Position numbers and translations under genes: made by a program. Positions 17,732 to 25,949 of a stretch of 64,000 nt of DNA are shown here, piece by piece; position 1 is the stretch's first letter, and the number at the start of each line of letters is the position of its first letter. The DNA comes from UBA5239 sp040391785 (GTDB lineage Bacteria > Verrucomicrobiota > Lentisphaeria > Victivallales > Victivallaceae). The notes beneath the pieces were generated by a model that was not told the origin of the DNA, did no database searches, and worked only from the letters and a program-made list of their open reading frames with translations. The stretch is from NCBI GenBank assembly GCA_040391785.1, contig JBEBXH010000017.1, forward strand, positions 13,073-77,072, in the 5' to 3' direction.

Positions 17732-18275
17732 CAACAGAATCCAGAATATTTGTGTTTATTGCGGTTCATCCGATGATACCTCGCCCGTCTACCGCGACAC
17801 GGCGGAGCGGCTCGGCGCACTGATGGCCCGGCGCGGCTTCAATCTGGTTTACGGCGGCACCGCGGTCGGAACCATGGGAATCCTGGCCGACGCGGTACTG
17901 AAGGACGGTGGCAAAGTCATCGGCATCATCCCCTCGCGGATGCCCGGCGAAGCGGCCCACCACGGCCTGACCGAGCTCATCGTCGTCGACACCATGCACA
18001 CCCGCAAGCGGATGATGATCGAGCGCGCCGATGCACTGGTCGCCATGCCCGGCGGCTTCGGCACCATGGATGAAATCATGGAAGCGTTTGCCTGGCGGCA
18101 GCTCGAGCTGCATCAACTGCCCTGCGTATTCCTGAATACCGCCGGATTCTTCAATCATCTGATGCGTTTCCTGGAACACGCCCGCGCCGAAGGATTCCTG
18201 CGGCCCCGGCACCATGAACTGATCAAGATCGCCAACACTCCGGAAGAATTGCTGGACCATCTGGAAGCAATATGA
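17724..18275 (+). CDS. LOG-family protein (nucleoside-5'-monophosphate phosphoribohydrolase)
   Basis: 183 residues with the full LOG signature: ICVYCGSSDD at the start, LVYGGTAVGTMGILADAVL, GVIGIIPSR-type strand at about 64-71, MHTRKRMM at about 91-98, and PGGFGTMDE at 109-117. LOG enzymes release the base from nucleoside monophosphates such as cytokinin ribotides or AMP. GCGGAGGGG precedes the ATG at 17724; longer frames to 17637 would be embedded in the TPR gene. Its stop overlaps the HD-domain gene by four bases. Confidence 0.88.
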   Translation: MNNNRIQNICVYCGSSDDTSPVYRDTAERLGALMARRGFNLVYGGTAVGTMGILADAVLKDGGKVIGIIPSRMPGEAAHHGLTELIVVDTMHTRKRMMIERADALVAMPGGFGTMDEIMEAFAWRQLELHQLPCVFLNTAGFFNHLMRFLEHARAEGFLRPRHHELIKIANTPEELLDHLEAI

Positions 18276-18910
18276 CCGAAAAATTCGCTATCCTTGAATC
18301 CAAAGTCCGCGCGATTCTGGAGTCCGCCACCGGCTGTCACGATTTCGACCACACGCTGCGCGTCCTTGCCAATGCCCGCCGCCTCGCCGCGATGGAAACC
18401 GGCGCCGACCTGACGGTCGTCGAAACCGCCGCGCTTCTCCACGACATCGGCCGCCCCGAGGAAATCGAGTCCAAGGGCAAGCACTGTCACGCCCGCTACG
18501 GCGCCGAAACCGCCGCCGCCATGCTGCAAGAGCTCGGCTGCGAACCGGATTTCATCGACAAAGTCGCGGCCTGCATCCGGACGCACCGCTTCCGCGGCAA
18601 GCTGATCCCACAGACCCTGGATGAAAAAATCGTTTACGATGCCGACAAACTCGACTCGATCGGTGCGGTCGGCATCGGTCGCGCCTTCTATTTCGCCGGG
18701 CGCGAGGGTGCGCGGCTGCACAATACCGCCGAGGAGGCCTTGAACTCCGCCGAATACAGCCGCGAGGACTCCGCCTACCGCGAATACCTGGTCAAGCTCC
18801 GCCACGTCGAAGGCAAAATGCTGACCGCCGCCGGCAAAGAACTCGCCCGCGACCGCGCCGAGTTCATGCACCAATTCTTCGACCAGCTCAATTCCGAGAC
18901 CGACCAGTAA
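18272..18910 (+). CDS. HD-domain phosphohydrolase
   Basis: 212 residues. HD motifs are complete: HDFDHTLRVLANARRLA (first His), LLHDIGRPEE (HD), HCHARYGAETAA, CIRTHRFRG and DADKLDSIGAVG (late Asp). The family hydrolyses phosphate esters of nucleotides with metal help; small forms like this one are often annotated as putative phosphohydrolases. It starts with ATGA overlap after the LOG gene, which suggests shared nucleotide salvage or house-cleaning work. Confidence 0.82.
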   Translation: MTEKFAILESKVRAILESATGCHDFDHTLRVLANARRLAAMETGADLTVVETAALLHDIGRPEEIESKGKHCHARYGAETAAAMLQELGCEPDFIDKVAACIRTHRFRGKLIPQTLDEKIVYDADKLDSIGAVGIGRAFYFAGREGARLHNTAEEALNSAEYSREDSAYREYLVKLRHVEGKMLTAAGKELARDRAEFMHQFFDQLNSETDQ

Positions 18911-19015
18911 AGTCCCGCAACATCAAATTACCACACACTTCACATAATCAACGCCTTACACAAATCGCATTCTAGGTGTGCCATAATAAAAGCCCTATTT
19001 TGGAAGTCCCTTATA

Positions 19016-19043
19016 TTGACTTTTCCGAAAAAATTCATATAAT
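19016..19043 (+). promoter_or_regulatory. Promoter of the regulator at 19075 with overlapping palindrome
   Basis: TTGACT (19016-19021), a 16-bp spacer and perfect TATAAT (19038-19043). A perfect 12-bp palindrome ATATAATTATAT (19037-19048) covers the -10 box and may be the autoregulatory operator. Confidence 0.65.
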
Positions 19044-19074
19044 TATATCAACGAAACAGGTCAGGAGCAAATAC

Positions 19075-20175
19075 ATGAGCAACAGCCGATTTCCTGCAAT
19101 ATCAATCGATATTGAAGAAAAAATCACAAAAGGCTATTATTATGGCCGCATCCCTGCGGTTGAATCCCTGGTCAAAGAATACAATAGCTCGCGCCAGACT
19201 GTGACAAATGCACTTCGTCCGCTGATTCACAAAAAGTTATTGATTCCGAAATCCAACGGCACCTGGATCAACCGGAGATACCGCATAAAGCACGGGATAA
19301 TCGGAATTGTGGTTCCGGTATCGACCGATACCATGATTCATCATTACGATTTTCAGTCGCTGGTTGACCGGATTCAAGCGGACGGACGGGATATTCTCAT
19401 CCTGGATATTTCCCAATGCCGCTTCTCGCCTAATATGAAAAGTTTTTTCGGCAACCATTTTGAAGGATTTATTTTCACCAACAGTACCTTGACGGTGGAA
19501 GTCGCTTCTTATCTGGATAAACAGAAAATTCCCTTTGTATCCTGCAACCGACTGCCGGTTTATCCTCATCTGAATTTCATCGATTATAACAATACAGGTG
19601 CCATCGGGGAGATCACCGGCAATCTGGTACAGGCGGGGTACCGCGATATCTGCCTGTTCTTTCCAGCCAGACTTGAGGGCTACAATGATATAGTCCGGAA
19701 AAACTGGCACCATATCAAAGATGAACTTGGGCTGCCGATCTCTCAGGCGGACAACTTCAAATACAACTGGCGAAAAAGTGCGGAAGAAAACCTGCAGTTA
19801 CTGCTCAAAGGCATCATTCATGACAAATCATGGCCCCAGGCGCTTATTTTCTGGAGCAATTTATTTAAAATGATCGATTTGATTACCTCGGTCCTCCCTC
19901 CGGAATGTCTGCTGATTGCGCCTGCGGGCGAAGAACGGGAATATCCCTCGAATGTGATTCTGACCAGGAAGCCGAATCAAGGCAAGCTGCTGCAGGAAGC
20001 CTATCAGCTCCTGCGGGAATTGATGACCGCACCGGGCACCCGGCCCAGGCACCAATACATCGATATGCCGATCAGCTATCTGCAACCTATTCCCAAATAT
20101 CACCAGCCTGCAGGTTTTGAATCATTACCGCCCTCCGGCAAAAACTCAGTAAACAAATTAACCGTAAGGATATAA
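19075..20175 (+). CDS. GntR-type regulator with LacI-like sensor domain
   Basis: 366 residues. I chose the ATG at 19075 because AGGAGC lies just upstream and the earlier in-frame part overlaps the promoter. Winged helix: IEEKITKGYYYGRIPAVESL, VKEYNSSRQTVTNALRPLI, KKLLIPKSNGTWI. The sensor part begins HGIIGIVVPVSTDTMI and contains FEGFIFTNSTL and FIDYNNTGAIGEITGNLVQ, as in LacI-type sugar-binding folds. It heads a cassette with the pseudopilin at 20182 and the large GH-like protein at 20895. Confidence 0.8.
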   Translation: MSNSRFPAISIDIEEKITKGYYYGRIPAVESLVKEYNSSRQTVTNALRPLIHKKLLIPKSNGTWINRRYRIKHGIIGIVVPVSTDTMIHHYDFQSLVDRIQADGRDILILDISQCRFSPNMKSFFGNHFEGFIFTNSTLTVEVASYLDKQKIPFVSCNRLPVYPHLNFIDYNNTGAIGEITGNLVQAGYRDICLFFPARLEGYNDIVRKNWHHIKDELGLPISQADNFKYNWRKSAEENLQLLLKGIIHDKSWPQALIFWSNLFKMIDLITSVLPPECLLIAPAGEEREYPSNVILTRKPNQGKLLQEAYQLLRELMTAPGTRPRHQYIDMPISYLQPIPKYHQPAGFESLPPSGKNSVNKLTVRI

Positions 20176-20181
20176 AACAAA

Positions 20182-20898
20182 ATGAAAAAGACGCTATTCA
20201 CACTCATTGAACTCCTTGTCGTGATCGCTATTATTGCGGTACTGGCCGCCATGCTGCTCCCCGCGTTGAACAAAGCCCGCGAGCGCGCCCACGGCAGCGA
20301 CTGCGTCAGCAAGCAGAAACAGATCAGTCTGGCCATGCTCAGTTTCGTCGACGACAACGCCGGGCTGTTCCCTTTTGCCCTGAAAATGCGCGGCGGCACC
20401 AGCTCGGGTAAATATACCGAGGTCATGTGGGAACAATTTCTTTTTCCTTACCTCAGCATAAAAGAGCGGCCGCCGGTGATTTTCACCTGCAAAAGCCACC
20501 GGGATTGGAAGGAGTTTACCGATACCTATAATTATTATTACTGGTTTGCCTCGACAAACGGCAGCAGCTACGGTTACAACGGTTATTACTTCGGGATCGA
20601 TGCCGCCACAGTGACCGCCGCCACCTTTGTCCCGCAAGCCCAGCTCAGCAAAGTTCAGCAGCCCGCCAAAACCATCCTGACCGGCGAGCGCGGCTCCTAC
20701 CTGCTTGTTACCCCCGGCAAAACGTCCAACAAACTCGGCGGCTGGAACAAGCAGCAGCACCTCGGCGGAGCCAATTTCTCCTTTATCGACGGCCACGTGA
20801 GCTGGCATGCCTCCAATGCCGCCGGCGCCAGCGAAATCAACAACTTCGGCCAGGGCACCACCGAAGAAATCGACGCTTACTGGAGTATTGAAAAATGA
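20182..20898 (+). CDS. DUF1559-type pseudopilin
   Basis: 238 residues beginning MKKTLFTLIELLVVIAIIAV and then LPALNKARERAHGSDC; C-terminal motif FSFIDGHVSWHAS. Leu replaces the usual -1 Gly. It lies six bases after the regulator stop and its own stop overlaps the start of the next gene (ATGA at 20895-20898), so regulator, pseudopilin and enzyme are tightly coupled in one transcript. Confidence 0.88.
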   Translation: MKKTLFTLIELLVVIAIIAVLAAMLLPALNKARERAHGSDCVSKQKQISLAMLSFVDDNAGLFPFALKMRGGTSSGKYTEVMWEQFLFPYLSIKERPPVIFTCKSHRDWKEFTDTYNYYYWFASTNGSSYGYNGYYFGIDAATVTAATFVPQAQLSKVQQPAKTILTGERGSYLLVTPGKTSNKLGGWNKQQHLGGANFSFIDGHVSWHASNAAGASEINNFGQGTTEEIDAYWSIEK

Positions 20899-23714
20899 CC
20901 AGATACTTCCTCCTCATGATCTGTCTGCTGGCCGGTCTTCCATGCCGCGCCCAGCAATTGACCAACGGTTCTTTTGAAAACAAACTTCAGCAATGGCGTG
21001 CTTACTGGTTCAAATCGGAAAAGGGCGACACCAGCAATCTCGACGCAACCTTGCTCAAAGACGGCAAACACAGTTTCCACGCCGTCGTCAATGGCGAAAA
21101 GAGCCGCTTGAGCCTCACTTCCGATCCGCTGACGGCGGAGCCGGAGCAGACCTACCGGGTCGTTTTCTATTACTACACGGTACCGGCCAAACTGGATGGC
21201 GCCTTTACTTTCCGGATTCAGGCGCGCGACGCCAACGAGCAGCACATCGGCTACTACTGCAAACGCGACCTGCCCGGCACCGGCAACCTCTGGATCAAAT
21301 CCGAGATCATCTTCACCGCGCCATCCAATTCCGCTACGGTCAAGCTGGAGTTTAATTTCCACGGCCCGAACAGCGAAATCTGGCTGGATCAGGTCAGCTT
21401 CGCCCGGGCGTTCGAGGTCAAAACCGCGGATTTCGGCCCGATTTACCCGGATAATCGCCCGCTTTACGGGGAACTGCTGCGGCCGGATACTGCTCCGGAT
21501 AAACCGCGGGTGTATCCGTACTGGAGCTATTATGTCGGCGAGAGCTATCGCGACACCGCCGCCATAATCGGGGTAGAACAATCCAATGCCGGAGAATTCA
21601 AGGAAGCGGGCGAATACCACCTGGCGCCGTTTTATCATTCGTTTTACCGCCGCCACCCGGCATTGACCCTGCAATACCAGACTCCGGTCCTGTATTATCC
21701 GCTGGTGAATGTGCTGGAACAGTTCAAAAAGAAACGCCCCGGACAATCCGGCAAGCCCTGGGGCAACGATCCGGAATTCGTCAAAACCGGCCTCGACGTC
21801 ATCGCCGGAAATCAGTTTGACCAGGGCCTGCCGGATGATGTTCCGCGCATGGTATTCATCGCCGATGAGTGGGCCGGGTATATCACCAATCCGGCACTGG
21901 CTGCAGCAAATCCGGCTTATCTGGAATCCGTTCGCGAAGAGGTGAAAACCAAATACGGTTTCGGCAAATTCGACATCCCCGAATCGGCCAATGACTCCGA
22001 CCCCTTCCGCCGGATCGCCTGGATGCGCTGGAACGCCGATTTGAGCGTCGAAACCCTGAAAACGATCGCACAGGCCCTGCGGGCAAAATATCCTTCCGCT
22101 CAAATCCTGGGCTTCGACGAATGGGCCGCCGCCACCCCGCACGACTGGTCGCGCCTCGCACAGTTCATTGATCTGCAGCCGGGACAAGTACTCCCCATGG
22201 AAAGCGGGTTCCGCCAGTTCGCCGCCGCCTATATCGCCAAATTCCATGCCGACCTCACCGGCAAACCGGCTTATCCGTATCTGCAGTTTATCAAATACCC
22301 TTCCAGCATTACGGTCGACCGCCTTTACGACTGGAACGATCTGCTGTTTCAGGGCGGCGCCGAAGGCATCTTCGTCGGCGCGGTGGAGTGGTTCGACCGT
22401 TCCCTCGGACATCCGAAATTCAGCGACCCGGAAAAATGGGAGGCCATGCTCAATATCATCCGCCGCACTCAGTCCATGCCCAAATTGAAATTTCCGGAAA
22501 ATCCGCAAATGGCCGTCCACTTCGGCAGTTACAGCCTGATGGCCAAACTGCGCAACCCGGAAAACCAGCTCTATCCGGTCTTTTCCATGCTCGGCCCGCG
22601 CTGCCGCAGCTGGTTCACCATTACCGACGATTTCCAGATCGAACGCGATCCCGCCCATTGGGACAAATATCAGGTCGTGGTCATTACCGAAGAAAAATAC
22701 ATTTCCGAAGCCCTGCAAACCGCCATCGACCGTCTGCTTGAGCGCGGCGGTACCCTGATCGTACTCGACCCCGAAGCCTTCAGTCACCGGATCGACGGTA
22801 CGGACCTCGCCGATTATCGTCGCGAGCTCTTCGGCGCCCGGATAGAGCCGTCGAATGTCAGTTCGCAGGAAATTACCATGCAGGATGGACGGAAATTATC
22901 GAATCCCGATTCATCCAACTGGAAAATCACCGTCGACGATCCCTCTAATGTCAAAGTACTGGCGCAATTCGACGACAAATCCCCTGCCCTGATCGAACAT
23001 CGTCTGAAAAAAGGCCGCGTCTGGCTGGCCGCCTTCACCACCGCCAACGATTACACCGTCGACTCCCCGCAATGGGTCGCTCAATGGCGCCTCTGGCTGC
23101 AGCAGCTCAATATCCGACTCGACGAGCCGGTCTGGCGCTTCCAGATTCCGCGCGATCCACTCACCGAAAAGATCTGGCGCAAGTACGCCTGTGTCTCCGG
23201 CAACGGCATGCAGTACGTGCGCAATTTCCCCGATACCTCCATGAACGCGGCGGGCACAAGCGTGACCTACCAGTATCAGATCCCGCCCCGGCAGATTCCC
23301 GATGACGGCACCAAACTGATCAATCGCACCAAAGCCAAAGAACTCAAGAAAGACGGCCAATCCGGCGTATTCACGGAAAAAGACAAGGTGCAAATCGGAA
23401 ACTGGGTAGCCGAATTCGGCAAAGACGAAACCGCCGCCAACGCCATTACGTATGTCTTCGACAAGCCCTACCCCCTGCGCCACGGGCGTATCTTTTTCTC
23501 CGGCACCCTGCCCGCCTGCCGCGTGGAAACCAGTACCGACGGCAACAATTGGCTACTTCAAACCGAGCTTCCGCAAACCGATGCCGACCGGGACATCCGG
23601 ATGGCCGAATTCAGCCTGAACACCGCTGCCCAGCACCTGCGGCTGGTATTGGCAGAACGCCCTGCCGGCACCATCCTGACCCTGGTGGAAACGGACTTCT
23701 GGGCGGAGAAATAA
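20895..23714 (+). CDS. Large secreted GH-like multidomain protein
   Basis: 939 residues with a signal peptide ending near LPCRAQQ. Residues about 20-175 look like a CBM4/9-type galactose-binding domain (LTNGSFENKLQQWRAYWF, EIWLDQVSFARAFEV). Residues about 190-560 look like a TIM-barrel with carboxylate-bearing strands FIADEWAGYI and ILGFDEWAAATPHD, then LLFQGGAEGIFVGAVEWFDR. Residues about 575-740 look like the Rossmann-like trimerisation domain of GH42-type enzymes (YQVVVITEEKYISEALQTAI, GGTLIVLDPEAF). The C-terminus (about 850-939) resembles a discoidin-like domain. I cannot assign a known GH family; a novel one is possible. Confidence 0.6.
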   Translation: MTRYFLLMICLLAGLPCRAQQLTNGSFENKLQQWRAYWFKSEKGDTSNLDATLLKDGKHSFHAVVNGEKSRLSLTSDPLTAEPEQTYRVVFYYYTVPAKLDGAFTFRIQARDANEQHIGYYCKRDLPGTGNLWIKSEIIFTAPSNSATVKLEFNFHGPNSEIWLDQVSFARAFEVKTADFGPIYPDNRPLYGELLRPDTAPDKPRVYPYWSYYVGESYRDTAAIIGVEQSNAGEFKEAGEYHLAPFYHSFYRRHPALTLQYQTPVLYYPLVNVLEQFKKKRPGQSGKPWGNDPEFVKTGLDVIAGNQFDQGLPDDVPRMVFIADEWAGYITNPALAAANPAYLESVREEVKTKYGFGKFDIPESANDSDPFRRIAWMRWNADLSVETLKTIAQALRAKYPSAQILGFDEWAAATPHDWSRLAQFIDLQPGQVLPMESGFRQFAAAYIAKFHADLTGKPAYPYLQFIKYPSSITVDRLYDWNDLLFQGGAEGIFVGAVEWFDRSLGHPKFSDPEKWEAMLNIIRRTQSMPKLKFPENPQMAVHFGSYSLMAKLRNPENQLYPVFSMLGPRCRSWFTITDDFQIERDPAHWDKYQVVVITEEKYISEALQTAIDRLLERGGTLIVLDPEAFSHRIDGTDLADYRRELFGARIEPSNVSSQEITMQDGRKLSNPDSSNWKITVDDPSNVKVLAQFDDKSPALIEHRLKKGRVWLAAFTTANDYTVDSPQWVAQWRLWLQQLNIRLDEPVWRFQIPRDPLTEKIWRKYACVSGNGMQYVRNFPDTSMNAAGTSVTYQYQIPPRQIPDDGTKLINRTKAKELKKDGQSGVFTEKDKVQIGNWVAEFGKDETAANAITYVFDKPYPLRHGRIFFSGTLPACRVETSTDGNNWLLQTELPQTDADRDIRMAEFSLNTAAQHLRLVLAERPAGTILTLVETDFWAEK

Positions 23715-23749
23715 GGAGAAATAAGCGGAATATTTCCGGGCTCCGGGGA

Positions 23750-23777
23750 TTGATTTTTGCGGGATTGCGTGTATAAT
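23750..23777 (+). promoter_or_regulatory. Promoter of the M55 aminopeptidase gene
   Basis: TTGATT (23750-23755), a 16-bp spacer and perfect TATAAT (23772-23777), just upstream of a perfect 21-bp palindrome. Confidence 0.6.
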
Positions 23778-23780
23778 AAA

Positions 23781-23801
23781 TAATTAACCAATGGTTAATT
23801 A
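23781..23801. promoter_or_regulatory. Perfect operator-like palindrome TAATTAACCA-A-TGGTTAATTA
   Basis: Ten-bp perfect arms around one base lie immediately after the -10 box and cover the expected transcription start of the M55 gene. No regulator gene is adjacent, so the binding protein is likely encoded elsewhere. Confidence 0.65.
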
Positions 23802-23864
23802 AAGACAAAAAACACGTAATTCCCGCAAAAATGCACAAAACATCTCCGTGTGAAGGAAGTACTC

Positions 23865-24692
23865 ATGAAAGTGTACATCATGACCGACCTGGAGGGCCCC
23901 AGCGGCGTCAACGGCCGCAGCGACGGCATCGGCAACAAGATCATCAACACTGAAATCGCCTGCAAGCTCCTCATCGAAGAAGTCAATGCCTGCTGCGAGG
24001 GCCTGCTCGAGGCCGGCGCCACCGAAATCGTCGTCTGGGATGGCCACGGCGGCAGCAACTCCATTGATATCACCAAGTTGCACCCGGCGGCCTCGCTCGG
24101 CACCATCGGCGGCGATCTGGCCCCGGTCTGCCGTTCACAGGGCTTTGACGCCGCGATCCAGCTCGGCGCCCACGCCATGCAGGGAGTCATGGACGGTTAC
24201 TTGTATCATACCTACAACAGTCACGGAGTGGCTGAGCTTCTCCTCAATGGAGAGCCCATCGGCGAAATCGGCATTGGCATTCTGGAATCCGCATATTTCG
24301 GCGTACCGACCATTCTGGTATCCGGCGACGCCGCCGCCTGCCGCGAGGCCAAAGCCTTCGCCGGTCCCCAACTTTACACCGTCGAAACCAAACAAGCCAT
24401 TTCGCGCTATACCGTGGTCAACCGCCCGGTTGGCGAAGTTCATTCCGAGCTCCGGGCGGCAGCTGCGCTGGGCTTGCGCATGCTGAAAAAAATCCCGCTG
24501 AAGAAAATCGCCCCGCCCTACGAACTCCGTTATCAGGTCATGTGCCCGAACCAGCTCGATTTCTTCGAAAAAATGGGCGCGGAAAGAGTCGACCACCAGA
24601 CCGTGATTTTCCGCAGCGACAATTTCATCGACGTCTGGGCGCAGCGCAACGGCTGGGCCCCCGGCGTCCACAACCGCAAATGGCGCATCTAG
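23865..24692 (+). CDS. M55-family D-aminopeptidase (DppA-like)
   Basis: 275 residues. The metal ligands of DppA align well: Asp8 and Glu10 in MTDLEG, His61 in WDGHGG, His103 in GAHAMQG and Glu134 in PIGEIG. DppA-type enzymes are zinc-dependent D-aminopeptidases that release D-Ala or similar residues from short peptides, often from peptidoglycan. GAAGGAAG precedes the ATG at 23865; a slightly longer frame from 23850 is less likely. It has its own promoter and operator-like palindrome, so it is probably regulated separately from the upstream cassette. Confidence 0.85.
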   Translation: MKVYIMTDLEGPSGVNGRSDGIGNKIINTEIACKLLIEEVNACCEGLLEAGATEIVVWDGHGGSNSIDITKLHPAASLGTIGGDLAPVCRSQGFDAAIQLGAHAMQGVMDGYLYHTYNSHGVAELLLNGEPIGEIGIGILESAYFGVPTILVSGDAAACREAKAFAGPQLYTVETKQAISRYTVVNRPVGEVHSELRAAAALGLRMLKKIPLKKIAPPYELRYQVMCPNQLDFFEKMGAERVDHQTVIFRSDNFIDVWAQRNGWAPGVHNRKWRI

Positions 24693-24730
24693 TCGCCATC
24701 TGCATCCTCGACCTGCAGAAATCTTTTTAT

Positions 24731-24806
24731 CCACAAAATTACACAAAAATACACAAAATTTTTTTAATGAATTTTCTTTTTTGTGATTTTTTGTGTTTTT
24801 TTGTGG
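24731..24806. repeat. Long AT-rich hairpin made of 10-bp repeats (element A)
   Basis: The left arm (24731-24758) is three 10-bp units of the type ACACAAAAAT; the right arm (about 24777-24806) is the inverse, of the type TTGTGTTTTT, ending TTGTGG opposite CCAC. The central part resembles that of the element at 57389-57536. It lies between the M55 and nucleotidyltransferase genes and could act as a terminator in either direction. Confidence 0.65.
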
Positions 24807-24920
24807 ACAGAAAAAAAGAATATTTTCGGGATTTTATGAAATGTTTATTTGCATTATGGGCATTTCCGTATTATATAATTTATTCAGAAATTGCGCGATG
24901 CAAAATAACCAAAGGAATAT

Positions 24921-25631
24921 ATGTCCGATTTCAAGATAACTGCAGCCATTTTAGCAGGGGCTCCGCCGGAAACAGCGGATACCCACCCGATTCTTGTCGA
25001 GATTATCGACAAAACTCTGTTTCAGTACCAGATCGCACAGCTCATCAAAGCTGGAATCTCCCGTATCGTAATCTGCACCACCGACGAACTTGCCGCGATT
25101 ATGAAAGAAAAATACGGCACGACTTATGAGGACGCGGAACTCATTTACTCCAGCGAAGCCACTCCCCTCGGCACCGGCGGCGCGCTGGTCAACGCCATGG
25201 AATATTTCAACACCGAAGATATCATGATCCTGAATGGCGACGCCTATATCGCCTGTAATCTCCTCACCTTCATCGAGTGGTATTTCGATACCCCGCGTTT
25301 CGATGCCGGCATGCTGCTGGCCGATGTGGAGGACGCCGAAAATTTCGGGCGCGTCCGCTTCTATGACGACAATATGATTTATCATTTCGAGGAAAAAGGC
25401 AAGTACCACGGCCCCGGGCTGGTCAATGCCGGTATCTATATCATGCGCACCGATCTGCTCGACCTGCTGCCGAAGGACCGGCCCTCATCGCTGGAAAGGG
25501 ATCTTTTCCCGGCCCTGGTCAAGGATCACAAATTCTATGGCCTGCCGACCATCGGCAAGTTCATCGACTCCGCTTCGCCGAATGCAGAATGGAACATCCG
25601 GACCTATCACCGCAAAGATCTTTTCGGTTAA
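24921..25631 (+). CDS. Nucleotidyltransferase-like protein with degenerate nucleotide-binding signature
   Basis: 236 residues with the GT-A/NTP-transferase fold of sugar-1-phosphate nucleotidyltransferases: LFQYQIAQLIKAGISRIVI, SEATPLGTGGALVNAM, IMILNGDAYI and GLVNAGIYIMRTDLLDLLP. The opening strand TAAILAG is present, but the normal GGxGTRL loop is replaced by APPETADTHPIL and the following catalytic Lys region is not recognisable. PLGTGGA and the GD metal residue remain. It might bind sugar phosphates without normal catalysis, or use another chemistry. AAAGGAATAT precedes the ATG. Confidence 0.7.
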   Translation: MSDFKITAAILAGAPPETADTHPILVEIIDKTLFQYQIAQLIKAGISRIVICTTDELAAIMKEKYGTTYEDAELIYSSEATPLGTGGALVNAMEYFNTEDIMILNGDAYIACNLLTFIEWYFDTPRFDAGMLLADVEDAENFGRVRFYDDNMIYHFEEKGKYHGPGLVNAGIYIMRTDLLDLLPKDRPSSLERDLFPALVKDHKFYGLPTIGKFIDSASPNAEWNIRTYHRKDLFG

Positions 25632-25637
25632 TCCGGT

Positions 25638-25940
25638 TTATTTGGTGTAGAACACGACTTTCAGGCACTGGATAATCAGCGGAGAGAGGGTCACCAGCCA
25701 GTAGCAGGCGTTGCAGCAGATCACGGCCAGCAGCAGGTTGTTGCGTTTTTTCTCATCCGACCAGAACACCAGGTACTGGATGGAGAAAATACCGTTGATC
25801 AGCATGAATACACAGCATACGGCCACAAACATCAGCCAGGTGCCCTGTTCCCACTGGACCATCGGCTTCAGGATCATATAGGCGTTTAAGAGAAGTCCGA
25901 TTGCGGCAGTGCATATACCGAATATATAGAAGTTCTTCAT
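25638..25940 (-). CDS. Small three-helix membrane protein, unknown function
   Basis: 100 residues, not recognised. Three hydrophobic segments are visible: IFGICTAAIGLLLNAYMIL, TWLMFVAVCCVFMLINGIF and LLLAVICCNACYWLVTLSPL, with a charged WSDEKKRNN loop between the last two. The layout is that of a small integral membrane protein. It is nine bases from the ankyrin lipoprotein gene on the same strand and may be cotranscribed with it. Confidence 0.6.
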   Translation of the reverse strand: MKNFYIFGICTAAIGLLLNAYMILKPMVQWEQGTWLMFVAVCCVFMLINGIFSIQYLVFWSDEKKRNNLLLAVICCNACYWLVTLSPLIIQCLKVVFYTK

Positions 25941-25949
25941 AATTACTTT

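Noticed and set aside
23714..23750. Terminator after the gene ending at 23714
   Set aside because: No stem with a following T-run could be drawn.
24731..24806. CRISPR array, suggested by short regular repeats
   Set aside because: Units are 7-10 bp without unique spacers; they are tandem or inverted repeats.
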